Origin: Megachile rotundata
Taxonomy: Eukaryota; Arthropoda; Insecta; Hymenoptera; Megachilidae
Direction of reading: 5' to 3'
NCBI RefSeq assembly: GCF_050947335.1
Contig: NC_134983.1
Location: 7,688,001-7,752,000 of the forward strand
DNA length: 64,000 nucleotides
In this document: positions 11,661 to 24,560 of the stretch, piece after piece
Numbering within the stretch: position 1 is the stretch's first letter
Layout: every line of letters starts with the position of its first letter
Program-made: the position numbers and the translations under genes
The notes under the pieces: generated by a model
What the model was told of the DNA's origin: nothing
What the model saw: the letters and a program-made list of their open reading frames with translations, nothing else
Database searches by the model: none

Positions 11661-13320
11661 CAGTTCACATCATGTAGATATTGCAGGGATAATTAATTTA
11701 TCAAATATTTTTTCAGGTTAACAAATATCTATCATTTTTTCTTTAAATCAGAACTACACATTTTTCTCACGAGTAATTACAATATCAAGTGTATAGTTTT
11801 TAAGATATTTCAAATTTTGTAGTTTGTAAAACATTTCAAATTTTATAATTTGTAAGACATTTCGATGTTGAAAATTTCTCGAACTGTAACACTGTTCTTT
11901 CAGGCTTTTCTAAGCAGAGTTTCAAAGGATCGATCTACCGAAGAATGTAATTCCATTATAAATGACCTTCGTTTGTCGTTCCACCCACTCGTAAAAAATT
12001 TGTTTACATCAAATCTAACCCTAGAGATCCGACATTCACGTGAAATATTTTCACGTCAGTTTATATTTCAAGATGTTAGTCAACCTTATAACAGAACTCA
12101 TTTCGGGTAATGTCTCCATAAAGTGTAGTTCGTTAACTATTGTTCATCTAAAGCTCTATTCAATATAATGACGACTAAGTGAACATCAAATATGAAAAGA
12201 GAAGGCTGCCATAACGCAGCTAATGGATCTTAATGCTCTTGTTGGTGGAACAACACTGTAATAGTATATTCACAGAGTGATTAACTTACGCTAAATGTTG
12301 TATTAAAATTACCCGAAATTTATATGCTTGTTTAATGTCTGCGTGAATAAAAGACTTTTACTACGTTCAAAGACGATAATGCAAGCTCTGTTCGCGAGAT
12401 TTGAGTATTTATATTGTCGATAAAGGATAAACACATTATCTGCCTGATATAAACGGCGGATTTATGGCTAAAGCCGAAGCGTAGGCGTCGTACCGTCGAC
12501 TGCAGGAGAAATATTACGCGTTGCTCTTTACGTGCGTTGACGGCCGACAGCTGTCGTGTAACAAACGTTCGTAGCGATACTCATAAACTAGACTTACGCT
12601 AAAAGCCTTCATCGTCCTTTCTGCGCCCCGTCTTCTCTATTCAAAGATATCAGCAATGTCAACTCGCGTTTTCGATCGAATTACGGAACGTTGATCCACA
12701 GGTTAATCTTTTCTTATGTCCTTCGAAAATTCTGTACATGTTCTACGTAATATTACTACTGAAAACAACGTGTATCATTGCTAAAGAAACCTTGTGATTG
12801 ACTTTGCTTTATAGACAATTTTACAATTTTATAATGAGAACATGCTGACGATCATCTATCTCGCAAAGATATGTAGGTTTCTTTAGGGTAAGGACAGATT
12901 AACTTGAAAGTTTTGGAAGTTTATAAATTTTGAGAGTTTTCTGTATTCAAGAACTTGTAAACATGTGACACTCACTCAGTAATGACATAATCAGTCTATT
13001 ACATCTCAAATAATCAATTAGTGATTGCCACATAGTCAGCTCAAATCTTCGACAAAGTTAAACAATGTATTAAATAATAAAAAGACTAAAACAAATAAAA
13101 AGTATAAGATCCTTGTAGCGTCCTTGCGACTCGAGTAAAGCTACACAGCTAAAAGTTTTTTGCTAAATACATTTGGCCGAAAGTCAATTTTTGCTGGTAA
13201 ATAAAATAGTACTATTTAAGAGAATAAGGGAATATTACTAATCGCTTAGCGGCCATGTAGTACGAAAAAGTACCGACTGGCAATAATATTAACCATTAAG
13301 AGGTGAGAAGGAACAAATCC
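11661..13320. other. AT-rich unique sequence with a GC-balanced patch
   Basis: No gene recognised. About 12440-12680 is GC-balanced with several CpG-containing words (TACCGTCGACTGCAGG, GACGGCCGACAGCTGTCG) and may be regulatory. The rest is AT-rich. Confidence 0.4.
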
Positions 13321-13810
13321 AACGGTATGTCGTAACGTAGATCGAGCACGAGACTGGAGGCAAGTGGGTACAGCACGGATCTGCAGGCAGAAATTGCTTT
13401 TCCCCTATAAGGCACCATTATCACGTACCATCTTGTTCGAATGGCTTCGTAAAATGCCAAACTGGGAACTCAGTATTGCTGTGTCCAGAGCTGCGGTCAG
13501 CTTTGACCGTTGCAAAAACTCTCCTCTCCTTACTCCTCCAAGGAGGAGTCTTCCCAGTCTTCCTCCTCTCTCATAGAGACACGATTGCACGTCGAAATTG
13601 TGGTTGCTCTTTCTTCGGATACCCTCCTTACATCGTCTCTGGATCCTCGGCTTCACGCTTTCTTTCTCTAACGCGAAGCAGAAACGCGTATCTTCAAGGG
13701 TGTTTCGAGAGTGTTTGGCGCGGACATCGTCTGGCGAATAAGGGACGCCAGTTGGTGATGGAACGAAGAAAGAGCGCGGGTAGCTCGACGTAATATCACC
13801 AGACTACCTT
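13321..13810. other. GC-rich island
   Basis: GC-richer than its flanks, with pyrimidine-rich segments near 13520-13570 (including the palindrome CTCCTCCAAGGAGGAG). Short open frames overlap on both strands (105 codons at 13476-13793 plus; 83 codons at 13405-13656 minus). None contains a domain I recognise. Confidence 0.4.
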
Positions 13811-15720
13811 ACACATGCTGGCCAAATATAACGGTACAACTTTTGCCAAATGATGCCATTCGTTTAATTTCTTGGAACGACCGAGCGGACGTTTTCCTGG
13901 CGAAATATTAATAACGCAACCATACCCTTAAACCCTCTTAGATATGACTGCTACTGTAGGAAACTTTGTTGCACCTTTGTGTGGAAAGATGGGGAGAATA
14001 AAGGATTTGTAATAGTTGATGTTCTTATGTAACCATACTGCAATGTATTATTATACAATGTACAATGTAGATCAGTGTAATATGTCATTACATGTGCCAA
14101 TGGTAATACGACCATTGTTGAGGTAAGTCCTGTTATTGGACATGTAAATGATCTTTTGAAATGTTTATTGCTATTAACAAAGGATAGTGTTTATCACTAT
14201 TGAAGAAGGTTAGGAATTAGTGATATTTGTAATGAAGATTCAACAATGCTTGAAAGACAGGAGCAAGAAATAATTACTTTGTTATCAAGAGTTTAATGGG
14301 ATTTTATCATTAATCCAACATGTTCTTCACAACAGATTTTTATTATTTTGCTGTATTTGGAGATTAAATACTATCAAGAACGATAGAAATAATAGACTGA
14401 TTTTTAGTACATTAAACAAGCATAAATGAGCCTATTATTGGGCATATAAGAATATAATCTTTTAGAAATACTCACTTTTTGTTAATATATAAAAAATGTC
14501 TGGCAAATCATGTTAATTTCTATAAGTTTTTAAGTAACTTAGTTTTTAAATGTAACATAGAGTAAATACATAGTAGTATGATTACACATACATATCTCGG
14601 ATCATTTCTTCTTGAAGATCATTTTTATAAGACACACCATGTATATTCTCAACCGAAGCAAGCAATAATATTGCCTGTGATGGTACGTAGGAACGAAATC
14701 GAAAAACTTTCAATCCTCGAAGGAGCTATTGTAACAAACGTAGCCAATAGACGCCACCTATACTTCTAGACGTGATATTGCAATAGAAACTCACCCTTGA
14801 GGTGTACTGTAGGGTTGAAAGCTATAATAACGATATCGTTTTTATTTCATTCCACTGTTAAACAGTAATAAAATTGAATATATAAAATTCAACATGTTGC
14901 TTTTGTACATGTTACAACATCTACATTTTTCGTTACAATTCAACAGAGAAAACCATATGCAATATAATACAATAGAATGTGTCAATCTAGATATTTAATC
15001 TTTCTAATATTAAAAAGACATAAAATATTTTATTCTTCACTGTTCATTTAAAATGTTTTATTACATTAAATCTTGAAAGGCCAATTAATTATAGTAATTT
15101 TATAAATAATTTTTGTTAGTGTATGTTCACTTTTGCTTTACTCAGGAAAACTCAGTAAATTTTTCTCTTTATGGAAGCAATATTTGTATTTATGTAAAAG
15201 AGTGCAATTTCAATGTAACCCTTTTCTTAATTTGTATTAAAAAATACTCATATTTATTTAATATTTAATATTGTGATTTTATCCTTGAGGTGACATTGAA
15301 CATAACTGTACCAGTATTTCTTCCTCATTTCCTTTTTCATTACTGATATTAATCATTTTATATTTTTATCAAATAAAACCAGTATTTCAGTCCTCATTAA
15401 GATTTTCTAATTTTTCTATCTATTAAAGACATCCATAATTACTCACAATCATTTCACCTACTAAAAAAGTCACAACCATAAATTATAATTAAAATTATGA
15501 AACCCTGACAAAGGCTGATAAGGACTAAAACTGATTGATAAACTAGTCATGCGTAAATATCGATAGACACTGATTACGCCTAAGATTGTCTAACAAAAGC
15601 AACACGAAACACTCGTATTTAATATTAGCAACAGTAGTACTAGCACAGAGATAGAAATCTCATCAATCATCGAACGCTTAAATGATCATACCTCCAGATT
15701 AAAAGGCGTTGATAATAAAA
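13811..15720. other. AT-rich unique sequence
   Basis: No repeat array, RNA gene or recognisable coding region. A 63-codon frame at 14578-14769 has no known motif. Confidence 0.5.
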
Positions 15721-16190
15721 AGTATTTCGGTTAAAATTCTCGTATGCCGGTTGGCATTTTACCATACTCTACCGGTTTGCATCGTTAGTAACCATTAATA
15801 TTGATCGTCGGTGCATGAGGGGGTGCAGAAGGGGAGAGCCGAAACGAGAGCGATGACAGCATCTGAAAATGATTAACCACAACATGTTATACGGTACTAA
15901 ACTAGACTGATGCTCATCGGGTGCAGGGGTTCGAAAGATGAAGGTGCTCAGCGTGAGTATTGAGACGTTCATTAGCGGCGGGTACGCTCTCAGCGTGAGT
16001 TGATAGGCGCGATGGCGTTACATGTGGTTAAAGGGGAGAACGGGAAGGAGAATCACCACCATTGACGAAGGTGATGAAGGGTTGTCCCCTGTGGCGGTCT
16101 TTCCTGCTCCTGTGACCTCTGCCACTGTGTTATGTGATATACAGTGGCGACCAACTACATAGTACTTAACGCTTTAACGACGGGACACTT
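15721..16190. other. GC-balanced island
   Basis: Higher GC than its flanks, with words such as GTAACCATTAATATTGATCG and AGCGTGAGT (twice, 15949-15957 and 15991-15999). No coding frame is convincing. Possible regulatory DNA. Confidence 0.35.
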
Positions 16191-16285
16191 GGAGACTTAT
16201 GCCTAATTCGAGGTATTAACTCTAAAAATTTCTGTTTAGTACAGTCAAATTTAGATTCTCTAGGAAAAATGCAATGGAGAAAAGA

Positions 16286-16560
16286 AGACATTTATTAGGA
16301 ATTTTTGGAGATAGAGAAACTTGGGTTTGAGTTGATGATATATGAATTTGAGCTACTAATTTGAGAAGTTTGGAATTTGGAGACGAATATGGAAGTGGAA
16401 TTTAGTAGGCTATAAGTTTGGAGATGAATTTAGAGATATAGGCATTGGACACTGCAGGATTTAGGGATTTATGTATATGGAAATGTAGGAATATAGGAAT
16501 TTGAGGACCTTAGGAGCTACGTATCTACGAACACGTAAATCTGGGTCCACAAACTTGAGC
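16286..16560 (+). repeat. Degenerate GGAATTTGGAGA-type repeat
   Basis: Loose repetition of GAATTTGGAGA, GGAATTTAGTAGG and TAGGAATATAGG. It appears to be an eroded member of the G-biased minisatellite family. Confidence 0.5.
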
Positions 16561-17160
16561 TACTATATGTCTAATTAAATTTCTAATTTTTCCTAAAATT
16601 TCTAGATCCCAAATTTCAAATCTATTAGAAATGAGATAATTTTGAGATGAGTAAAGAAAGAATTACTGTTTGAAAAAGGGAAGATTTATTATTGAAGGTC
16701 CATTTATAATGATTGAAGGCAAAAGATAAGTCGAAATAATCTAAAACTGATTTCGAAGAATGTGTAACATGACTTCATAAAAACCTTGCAAAATAATTTT
16801 AAATTTCAAAAAATTCTACTTGTCAAATTATAACAATCTTGAAATATGCAAAATACAATAAAAAATCTTAAAAATTAAAAAATATTGTTACAAAGAAAAT
16901 CGATAGTAAACTCATCACAAAATAATCGAAGATAACAGCATAATGAAATACTTGCAAAACAGAGTAAAATAAAAATTTAAAGTTATTAAGACATCCTTGC
17001 AATCTTCATAAAAATACTCTAATAAATTAAGTATAACTACTTTCAATATCCCCGTGATGGTCGCTATAAAATATAATTGAATCATTAATTTTCTGTTTTT
17101 ATTGTAGGCAGTAATTAACAAATAAAAATCAGGTTTTATGTCTACATTTGTTACACGAGG
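16561..17160. other. AT-rich unique sequence
   Basis: Very AT-rich with many short A/T runs. An 82-codon minus-strand frame (16915-17163) has no recognisable motif. Confidence 0.45.
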
Positions 17161-17800
17161 CAATATCGTAAAGAAGAAAATTCAGATCGAGTTGAAAATA
17201 ACGTGGTATGAAGATCACTGGACGTCCAAAAGACAGATTGTACGTCAATGCATCAGTGCGTCAATAAATGGAGTTAAAAGATGAAAAAAGCAAAGGAAAG
17301 AAAGTTGTTCTGATCGGTCTCCTCGTCGCCTGGTTCGATGCATCATCCGTCTTCGTCCGCGCGGTAGCTGGATCTCTTTTTGCGGTTCCATCCAGTTCCT
17401 TCGGTACTCTTCTCGTTCCACACACCGTTGTGGAGGCATCATTAGCCGGCATTGTACTCGCAACGGGCATATACTCGGTCGAGGTAAGAGTTACCGCGAC
17501 ACCCGCTGCGCCACGGCGATCTGCGATAGAGTTAATGATGCTGGGACCGCGGCGATTTAACAATAAGCCGCATTATTTACAGTCGGCTCTCGGCTCCATT
17601 ACCACTAGTTGTCCGCTTCACGTGGTCGCACTCCTTTCTTTTCTCCCTCCTATTCTGTTTCGCTTCTTCTCGACAATGTACCACGGCCTCCGTCCTTCTC
17701 TCGTGTTCAACCTCGTATCTTTTGCGAGCCGGCTTGCATTACTTCACCGCGAATGCTTGGGGAGCAATATTAAACCTTTATAATCAGTCGGCACCTACGT
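17161..17800. other. GC-rich island with a possible first exon
   Basis: A 171-codon plus-strand frame starts at 17268. Its first 72 codons begin with a charged stretch (KDEKSKGKK) followed by a hydrophobic run (VVLIGLLVAWF), which resembles a signal peptide or anchor. At 17481-17490 the sequence GAGGTAAGAG matches a strong 5' splice-donor consensus, placed exactly between codons. Minus-strand frames of 72-100 codons overlap the region. No homolog is recognised, and the alternative is an ordinary GC-rich patch with few stops. Confidence 0.2.
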
Positions 17801-18002
17801 CGTGTAAATGTATTTATGTTCTGAACTGACTATCGTGCAATGAGCACTGCAGCTGTTGAAACGAGGATTATGAACTGCTGTCAATTCTGAGTAGAGTGAT
17901 ACTGATTTTTGTACTGTTCAAATATTTCACATAGTTTGCTTCGGGAGAATTATTTGGACTTGTACGTGCTGAAGTGGAGACAAACGATGTACGGAGTGGA
18001 CC

Positions 18003-18262
18003 TGTCATCAATGTATTTTTCTGTCCTCGATTTCTGGGACTTCGATGTACTTTTCTGTCCTTAATTTCTGGGACTCAATGTATTTTTCTGTTCTCGGTTT
18101 CTGGGACTCAATGTATTTTTCTGTCCTCGGTTTCTGGGACTCCGATGTATTTTTCTGTCTACAGTTTCTGGGACTACTATGTATTTTTCTGTCCTCCGTT
18201 TCTGGAACTTCGATGTATCTTTCTGTCCTTAATTTTTTGACTCTGTTTTCACTTTCTGGGAG
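18003..18262 (+). repeat. 33-34-bp minisatellite
   Basis: About seven units built on TTTCTGGGACTCAATGTATT followed by TTTCTGTCCTCGG. Units of 33 and 34 bp are mixed, so the reading frame shifts between units. Open frames of 80-114 codons on both strands (repeating WDSMYFSVLGF on plus) follow from the repeat and are not evidence of a gene. Confidence 0.93.
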
Positions 18263-21047
18263 TTCAATGAACTTTATTTTGTGGGACATTACAAATTTTT
18301 GTTTCAATCAAAATATTATTCAAGCGTTCACATTCATTGTGGTTGAAAAATATTATAAAAGAATGAGAGAAGTAATAATATATTTATAAACAAATAGTGT
18401 TCAAATCAGTTAATAGCTAAATCATCTTCAGGTTAATATGGTAATCAAATGTAGACGCAGAAGTTCGGTGAAACGTCTCGTATTATTTATTAGTAAATGT
18501 TTACACGTATTCTGTGATAAAGCTGCTGCTATCAGCAACATAACTTTTTCGTTCTATAAACTGAAAATTCCAGGAAGTGCGCATTCAAAGTTAGTCAATT
18601 ACACGTCCGATCTTTTCATAAATTATTTATTCATTGATTCGATGTGACGTGATATGTAATAGAGCAGGAAAAGTGAGAATGTGTGAATAATGCATGTGAG
18701 CAACACGTGTTCCTATCGCGCAATAAACGCGCGTGTATTAAGCGAGACTGTACTTATACTGATTATAATGTATTTATGCTTCGATTTGAATAAATGAGTA
18801 ATGATACTTTAAAATCAACTCTTATTATTAATTATTTTCTGAAATTATTCTGCATGTAAGGTTATTGAAATATTAGATTATTAATGAGGGCTATTAATAA
18901 GGTTATATATGCGTAGATTATTCATGAAAATGTCCAGGTGTTCTTGAAATGAAAATATATTTTTCGCACTAGTTTACAAGGTAGAATAAAAGCGAAACTT
19001 CTTTTGTTGTTTTTAATTGTAGAATGGTTTCTTAATGACAGTTCCGCGTGTTACGACGCTTGTTAATGTTGAAAGTTTTTGTAGATTGTGTTCTTTACTG
19101 GAAAAGTAATATTATCGCCAATTTTTTATTTCCTTTTTACTGATTTACGATGTGATATATGTAGAATGATACTTCTGAAGTGTATTTAAATTTCTGCTTG
19201 TTTAAACTATAAATATTTACAACTAAACTTACCAACCTATAATAACTTTGAAATTAAAATTAAAATAGACAAATAAATAAACGATACAATATAAATTAAT
19301 ATATGAATTAATTCTTTATCAAGGCAAAAATCAACAGATATTTCAGTGAAAGCATTTCAATAAATATTATTATTTAAAATAAAAAAATTCTGAACAGGTT
19401 AAAAGACCAGTTTTAGTTTTAGTGATAAAACTTAATCTTACGTTTGTTGTTAATTCTATAATTCAATTATAATTTGTAGTACAGTAATTTAGAGTCGGTG
19501 TTCAAAATTTACTTTTAATTCTGTATATCAACAAAGATTATTTTCTACTTCTTCCTCGTTACAGAAGTGAATATCGATACTTCTCTCTAGGGGATTTATT
19601 GTAATTGACGGTGATAATTATTGGGCGGAACGTTCATCAAAACGAAAAGTTTAAGAGTCGAAGGAGAGTGTCTCAACGAGGGTGAATTTAATTGTCTCAG
19701 TTATTCTTACTTTAACGATCATTAAATACCATGAACTCGCAGTGATTCAATTACATATTTCCTTTACAGTAACACGTTCATAAAAAGCGAAATTCAATTC
19801 GATTGTTATCGACTGGTTTAACCCCGGGAACACAAAATTGATTAAACGTTACGTCTGTTTGATCTTGTTTCATGGAATTGTAAAAAATAGCGAACTTGTT
19901 GGAACACTAGAAAACGAAATTGTATAATCCCTAGGATTACGGCTTTGATTGAAACTCTGGCACATATTTCCCAAGCGTGTTGTCGCGTGTTACCGTTTTG
20001 GCCACCGGTTTGTTGAAGATGTAACAAGCAACCTCCCATAGCGGCTATCAGCCTTTACCCGAAATTAAACCTCACTGAACTTGAAACCCCTGAAGTTATT
20101 ACCCCACTGTTGTTCTCACAACTTTGCACGATACGTTCGTACTGTATATTACAGATTCCACGTATTCGATACAATCATTACTTTCCATTTTCATTACATA
20201 TTAAGTGACTTTCTATGATTGTATCATTCATTTTTTACTGACTTTAATTTTTCAGCAAATTCAGTTGTATAACAAAATTCCTTACAATATTATGAATAAA
20301 TTACTATTTATTTTTTTTCACTTATTTATTTATAGTCGTATCAATCGCTCATGGGTTATTAGCTGCAGAGTATGTTTGAAAATAGGACATTGTAATTTAA
20401 TTTAAGCTATAAATTTCATTTCTGAAATTGAGAAAATTTTTTACTATGTATATCATTTGTAATAGTGTTTGAAATTTTTTAACTGATATAAAATTGGAAC
20501 AAAAGATTTATCACGTAGAAAATGGTAAAAATGTAACAATTTTACTTTTCATTCATAAAAATTTTTTTATCAGAAAAATTTTATATATCCCAGAAAAAAT
20601 GCAACATATTGTCAACACTTATTTAAAATTAAAAATAAATTCGTAAAAAATTTTGCCATCTTAATTAGGTATTCTGAAAAAAAATTGATACGACTTTAAT
20701 ATAAACAGTAATAAAATAATATTGCTGTTATAAAATATACGAACTACTAATAACATCATTATTACATTATCATTTCAGTGTTTAATTATACATAAGCATA
20801 TAAATTACACGAAAACGTTAAATAATTTATTTATTGAGGTTGAACAGAACTCAAGTTTAATATACTTCACGAGAACCGCGCATTTTAGTATCTATTAAAT
20901 TGACTCAGTAAATTTATACCAGCGAAGTGGTATAAATAGGCTTTCATATCTCACATTCACTGTAGATGAATCATCCGTGATAATTATCAAAAATGGGAAT
21001 GTGTAAATTCAGCTTGATTCATGAGTAGAAAGTTTTGAGTCATTCAA
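18263..21047. other. AT-rich unique sequence
   Basis: Long AT-rich tract without a recognisable gene. Short frames at 18438-18647 (+), 19842-20039 (-) and 20205-20405 (+) show no known domains. Confidence 0.5.
20912..20937. other. Perfect 10-bp hairpin
   Basis: ATTTATACCA (20912-20921) and TGGTATAAAT (20928-20937) are perfect inverted repeats separated by GCGAAG. It could be a structured RNA, a binding palindrome or chance. No further context supports a choice. Confidence 0.5.
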
Positions 21048-21372
21048 GATTTTTTCCTTGTCGAGGAATTTTTTAATATTACTAAGAACGGATTTATATT
21101 ATTTTATATTATATATAATTGTATTATTTTCTTAATTCTATAATTACAAAGAACAATTAACGAGAGATGTCTATTACTATTTTTTCCATAATTTCGCTAG
21201 GTAGCCAATTCCACTACTTCAACTTTTTCCTTGCTCAGATATTTTATTTCTTAAAATTTTTAAGATAGATCTTGTTACTAAGAGCAGATTAATGTAAGAT
21301 TATTTTCTTAATTCTAACATTTCAAAGAACAATTAACGAAAGATGTCTATTACTATTTTTTGCATAATGTTG
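21048..21372. repeat. Diverged tandem duplication, about 176 bp
   Basis: ATTATTTTCTTAATTCTA at 21123 recurs at 21299 (176 bp apart), followed in both by AAAGAACAATTAACG and GATGTCTATTACTATTTTTT. Upstream, TTTTTCCTTG with TTACTAAGA also recurs. Two copies with substitutions and small indels indicate an old segmental duplication. Confidence 0.85.
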
Positions 21373-21999
21373 CGTAACCATCCAGTGAAAAATCTTAAGA
21401 GCTTCGACCGAGCAACAGGAATAACTTCACCAGATTATCCGTTACTTGACGTAATTTACGTATTTTGACGCTTCCGAATATCTTAAATTAAACGCAATTA
21501 AATTTTTTCTAGAATAATCCGATGTACCGTCGCTTATATATTACACTATATTTCAGATCATTTCGCAATTTGAAACACGTCGTATCTTAAAGGTTCATAA
21601 AGTGTGAAGATAACACTCCTGAAAGTTTCTCACGAGAGTGTTCAAGAAAAGTGATCAATAACTATCGATTCAAACTGACTAGTTAATCAGCATAAACCGA
21701 AACGGTTAACTGGTTTAAACTGACACAGGCAATAGGTTTAAACTGACGCAGTTAATTATAATCAATCGAATTCTGATACTGTCAAAACTGGTTCCTTTGA
21801 AAAGTATCACACGGAACAACGTGCTGAAATTAGGTTGAAAAGTGCAAGACTAGTTGCGTGTCTCGATTTTTAAGCATCGAAATAGCTGTCAAGATTAATT
21901 GAAATGAAAGGATCACGAAAGACTCCGAAGCCGGATACCGGTGACACCGGATAGATTAAAATATAGCCATTTGCTAGCGTCGAATTCGATTTAATAAAT
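21373..21999. other. Unique sequence with a short duplicated motif
   Basis: No gene. GGTTTAAACTGACRCAG occurs twice at about 21713-21751 in a small local duplication. Confidence 0.45.
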
Positions 22000-22260
22000 A
22001 CATCGCGTCCGTCCTCCCCCTCCCTTAATGAATTCCTGATTTATCATCCATTAAGGTGTCAGGCAGCGCTCGGGTTTCGTTGCTCGGCTCGGACTGGCGG
22101 AAATTTATGTGGATAGGTGTGATTAATGCGATGTTCGCGGAAACACACGGACATCTGTGTTAATGGTGACGGATGGCTGCGCTAATGGTGTCAGCCAGCG
22201 TCAGGCGTTCTCGTCGCGTTCTCCTCCGTTGACTATAGACCTCCACAGACTGTTTTGTGG
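22000..22260. other. GC-rich candidate regulatory segment
   Basis: GC-rich DNA carrying homeodomain-type words (CCCTTAATGAATTCC, CATCCATTAAGG, GTGATTAATGCG). No coding frame stands out. The mixture resembles developmental non-coding elements, but conservation cannot be judged from one sequence. Confidence 0.3.
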
Positions 22261-23250
22261 GATTGAATTTACGCTCACCTTATGTCTATCTACTTTCCAC
22301 AGAATTTTTCCGATACTACTTCTTTTTACCTATTTTCAATGAAGATCATTATGTTTAACTTCTAATGTACTCCCAAACGTAAGAAGCTCTTATCATACGG
22401 AATACCACGTAATGTTAGAAACCGGGAGCAATTTAATTTAAAAAAATAAGATGATCTTGCAAAATAATTTCATCTTGAAAAATTAAGGAGATTGTAATTT
22501 TCACAACCAAAAGACCCTTCATAATTTCAAGTCTATTAGTCTTAAAATTTTGTGGAGCCCTCAAGGAAATTTTTAGGGAACTTTACTTCCTCAGTTTTAT
22601 GTCCTACTTTCTTAAAATAATGTAAAAGGTTTCTCGAAGAATCTTAACCTACGATTTATTTTATGTAAATCTCATCATCATAATAGGCAGGTATTTTTTA
22701 ATTCGCCATGTTACATTTTTTGTTCCGTTAATTACGTATGTATGTATGTATTATAAAAACAGCAGAAGAAACATCTGATCTAACGCTTACCGATCATGTT
22801 ACCGACAAGCGGTGTTTCTAGTCATTGGCACAGACAGCGGTTAATGGTAATTAATGTTAATGAATGCTAGATTGGAGATTCCATTGATTAATTGCGCGTG
22901 TTCCGCTGTACAGAGTGAATAATGTTACGCCTCGAAATAATAAGTTAATTTGTCCTGCGTTAAATGTAATCCCATCACGAACAGGTAGCAAAAAAGGTAG
23001 CATGCATTTTTCTTCGATAATAACACTTGCACTTCCCTTTAACTGCAACCTGCAGGATGTGTTTTATCTCTGATAAAAAAAAATTGCAATTAAGGTTGTT
23101 AATTATAAATTGAAAATTTTTTAGAGATGTGCGATGATAACGTTTTTGAATTATTACTGTACAAAGTAATAATGGTGTTAAAATTTTTGGTTCTTGATTT
23201 TATGAATTTTTGTATTTTATTAATTTTTTTCGACTTCTCTTTATTGATCT
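22261..23250. other. AT-rich unique sequence
   Basis: No gene recognised. A short TATG microsatellite lies at about 22736-22749. Confidence 0.45.
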
Positions 23251-23590
23251 AGTGTTGTAGTTTTTTTTGATAACGCACTATTATAGCGCGTTTTGATAGT
23301 TTATTATTGTAGTTTATTTTTAATAATTCAGTATTATAGTTATTTTCAATGATTCACTGTTATAGCTCTTTTTGGTGATTTAAGACTATAATAATTTTCT
23401 ATTATAGCATTTACAATGTGTTAGATTTGAATAGGGAGTTCTTAAAAATGTAGAGATGTAAGAAGAATAGAAATTGTAAAATATGGAGATAATGAAAAAT
23501 ATAGAGGTTTGAGAAATATAGAGAACTAGAGAAGAGGATGTAGATAAATTTGAGGATATACAAACTTAAGATATAGAAGACAGTAGATTC
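23251..23590 (+). repeat. Two degenerate short-period repeats
   Basis: About 23251-23412 shows TTATAGY-TTTTT-GATT-type words recurring every 35-45 bp. About 23440-23590 is A/G-rich with repeated AGAAATATAGAG-like words. Both are badly decayed and their periods are approximate. Confidence 0.4.
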
Positions 23591-24000
23591 TGAAATCGAC
23601 TTTTATTGCAGCAAACGTAAAGAATAAAATTACATAAAAGTAAGTAATGATTCAATAACAAAAACGTAGAATTCCTATCCAAATATCTACTAAATCACAT
23701 AATAACGAGAAAGTCCCACCTAATGGACCTCCTTCATGTACACACACAAATAAAAAAATATTCCAAAAATTATTAATGAAACATAATGACGATTTTATTT
23801 TAATGGAATTTACGTTTGTTTTCCATTAATTTCGTATCAATAATATCCAGCTAAAGAAGTTAAAAATGAAAAATAAAAAGTGCGTTTAAAAATAGTGAAG
23901 GTTCGAGAAGGCGATAAATTTGTAAAGGCGTCAAAGTAGCTTCACAAGGAAGGGTGTCGAGAAAGCAGAAATAATTTTTCCCAAGCAAGATACGCGCGAT
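23591..24000. other. AT-rich unique sequence
   Basis: Nothing recognisable. Confidence 0.45.
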
Positions 24001-24080
24001 TACCAACGAGCTGAACGAAAACTACCCCGACATAGGATGGTCCTTGAATGGAAAGGGAAGGAAAGCTGCGGAACGCGTTA

Positions 24081-24110
24081 GGTAGGCAGGTAGGCAGGCA
24101 GGCAGGCAGA
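24081..24110. repeat. GGCA/GGTA tetranucleotide microsatellite
   Basis: About seven consecutive GGYA-type units: two GGTA interspersed with GGCA, then pure GGCA. Confidence 0.9.
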
Positions 24111-24231
24111 TATTGAGCTCTATATTTCCATAAGCTGATATTTACGCGGCAATATACGCGGCCGTGCCCGCTACTTTATGGGCCTCGTAAATATAGCGGG
24201 CCGCCGGGAATTGGCTGGCAAGGCGGCTGCG

Positions 24232-24294
24232 ATCTCTCTCTCTCTCTCTTTCTCTCCCTCTCTCCCTCTCGCTGTTTCCCTCTTCCTCTCTTTC
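24232..24294. repeat. CT-rich microsatellite
   Basis: A run of CT dinucleotides interrupted by CCC and TTT. It gives low-complexity open frames on both strands. Confidence 0.9.
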
Positions 24295-24560
24295 TACATT
24301 CTCCATGCCTGCTTGCCTGCCCTCATCCGGTGCAAAGACATAAATCGCCGCCAATTGTAAATAATACGCGACGTATGCTGATCTTCGTGTTCTACGTACG
24401 CGAGTACGTTTCAGCTGGTACGTGTAGACGCGTACAGTCAGCGTGGATAGTCGCGTAAGAATTCAGGCTTGCGGAAGATCGGTAAATTCAGTGGCTGTCA
24501 GGCGAGGAAACGAGTACTTAATCCGATCGTCCGGGTTGCAGTAGGGAATTTATGTTTCCC

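Larger units (their letters stand above)
24001..24560. other. GC-rich island, candidate regulatory DNA
   Basis: GC-rich with unusual words such as TTTACGCGGCAATATACGCG and GGGCCTCGTAAATATAGCGG. It is flanked by a GGCA microsatellite and a CT-rich tract offering GAGAG sites on the minus strand (the GAGA-factor pattern). Frames of 60-70 codons on both strands cross the CT tract and are low-complexity. Confidence 0.35.
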
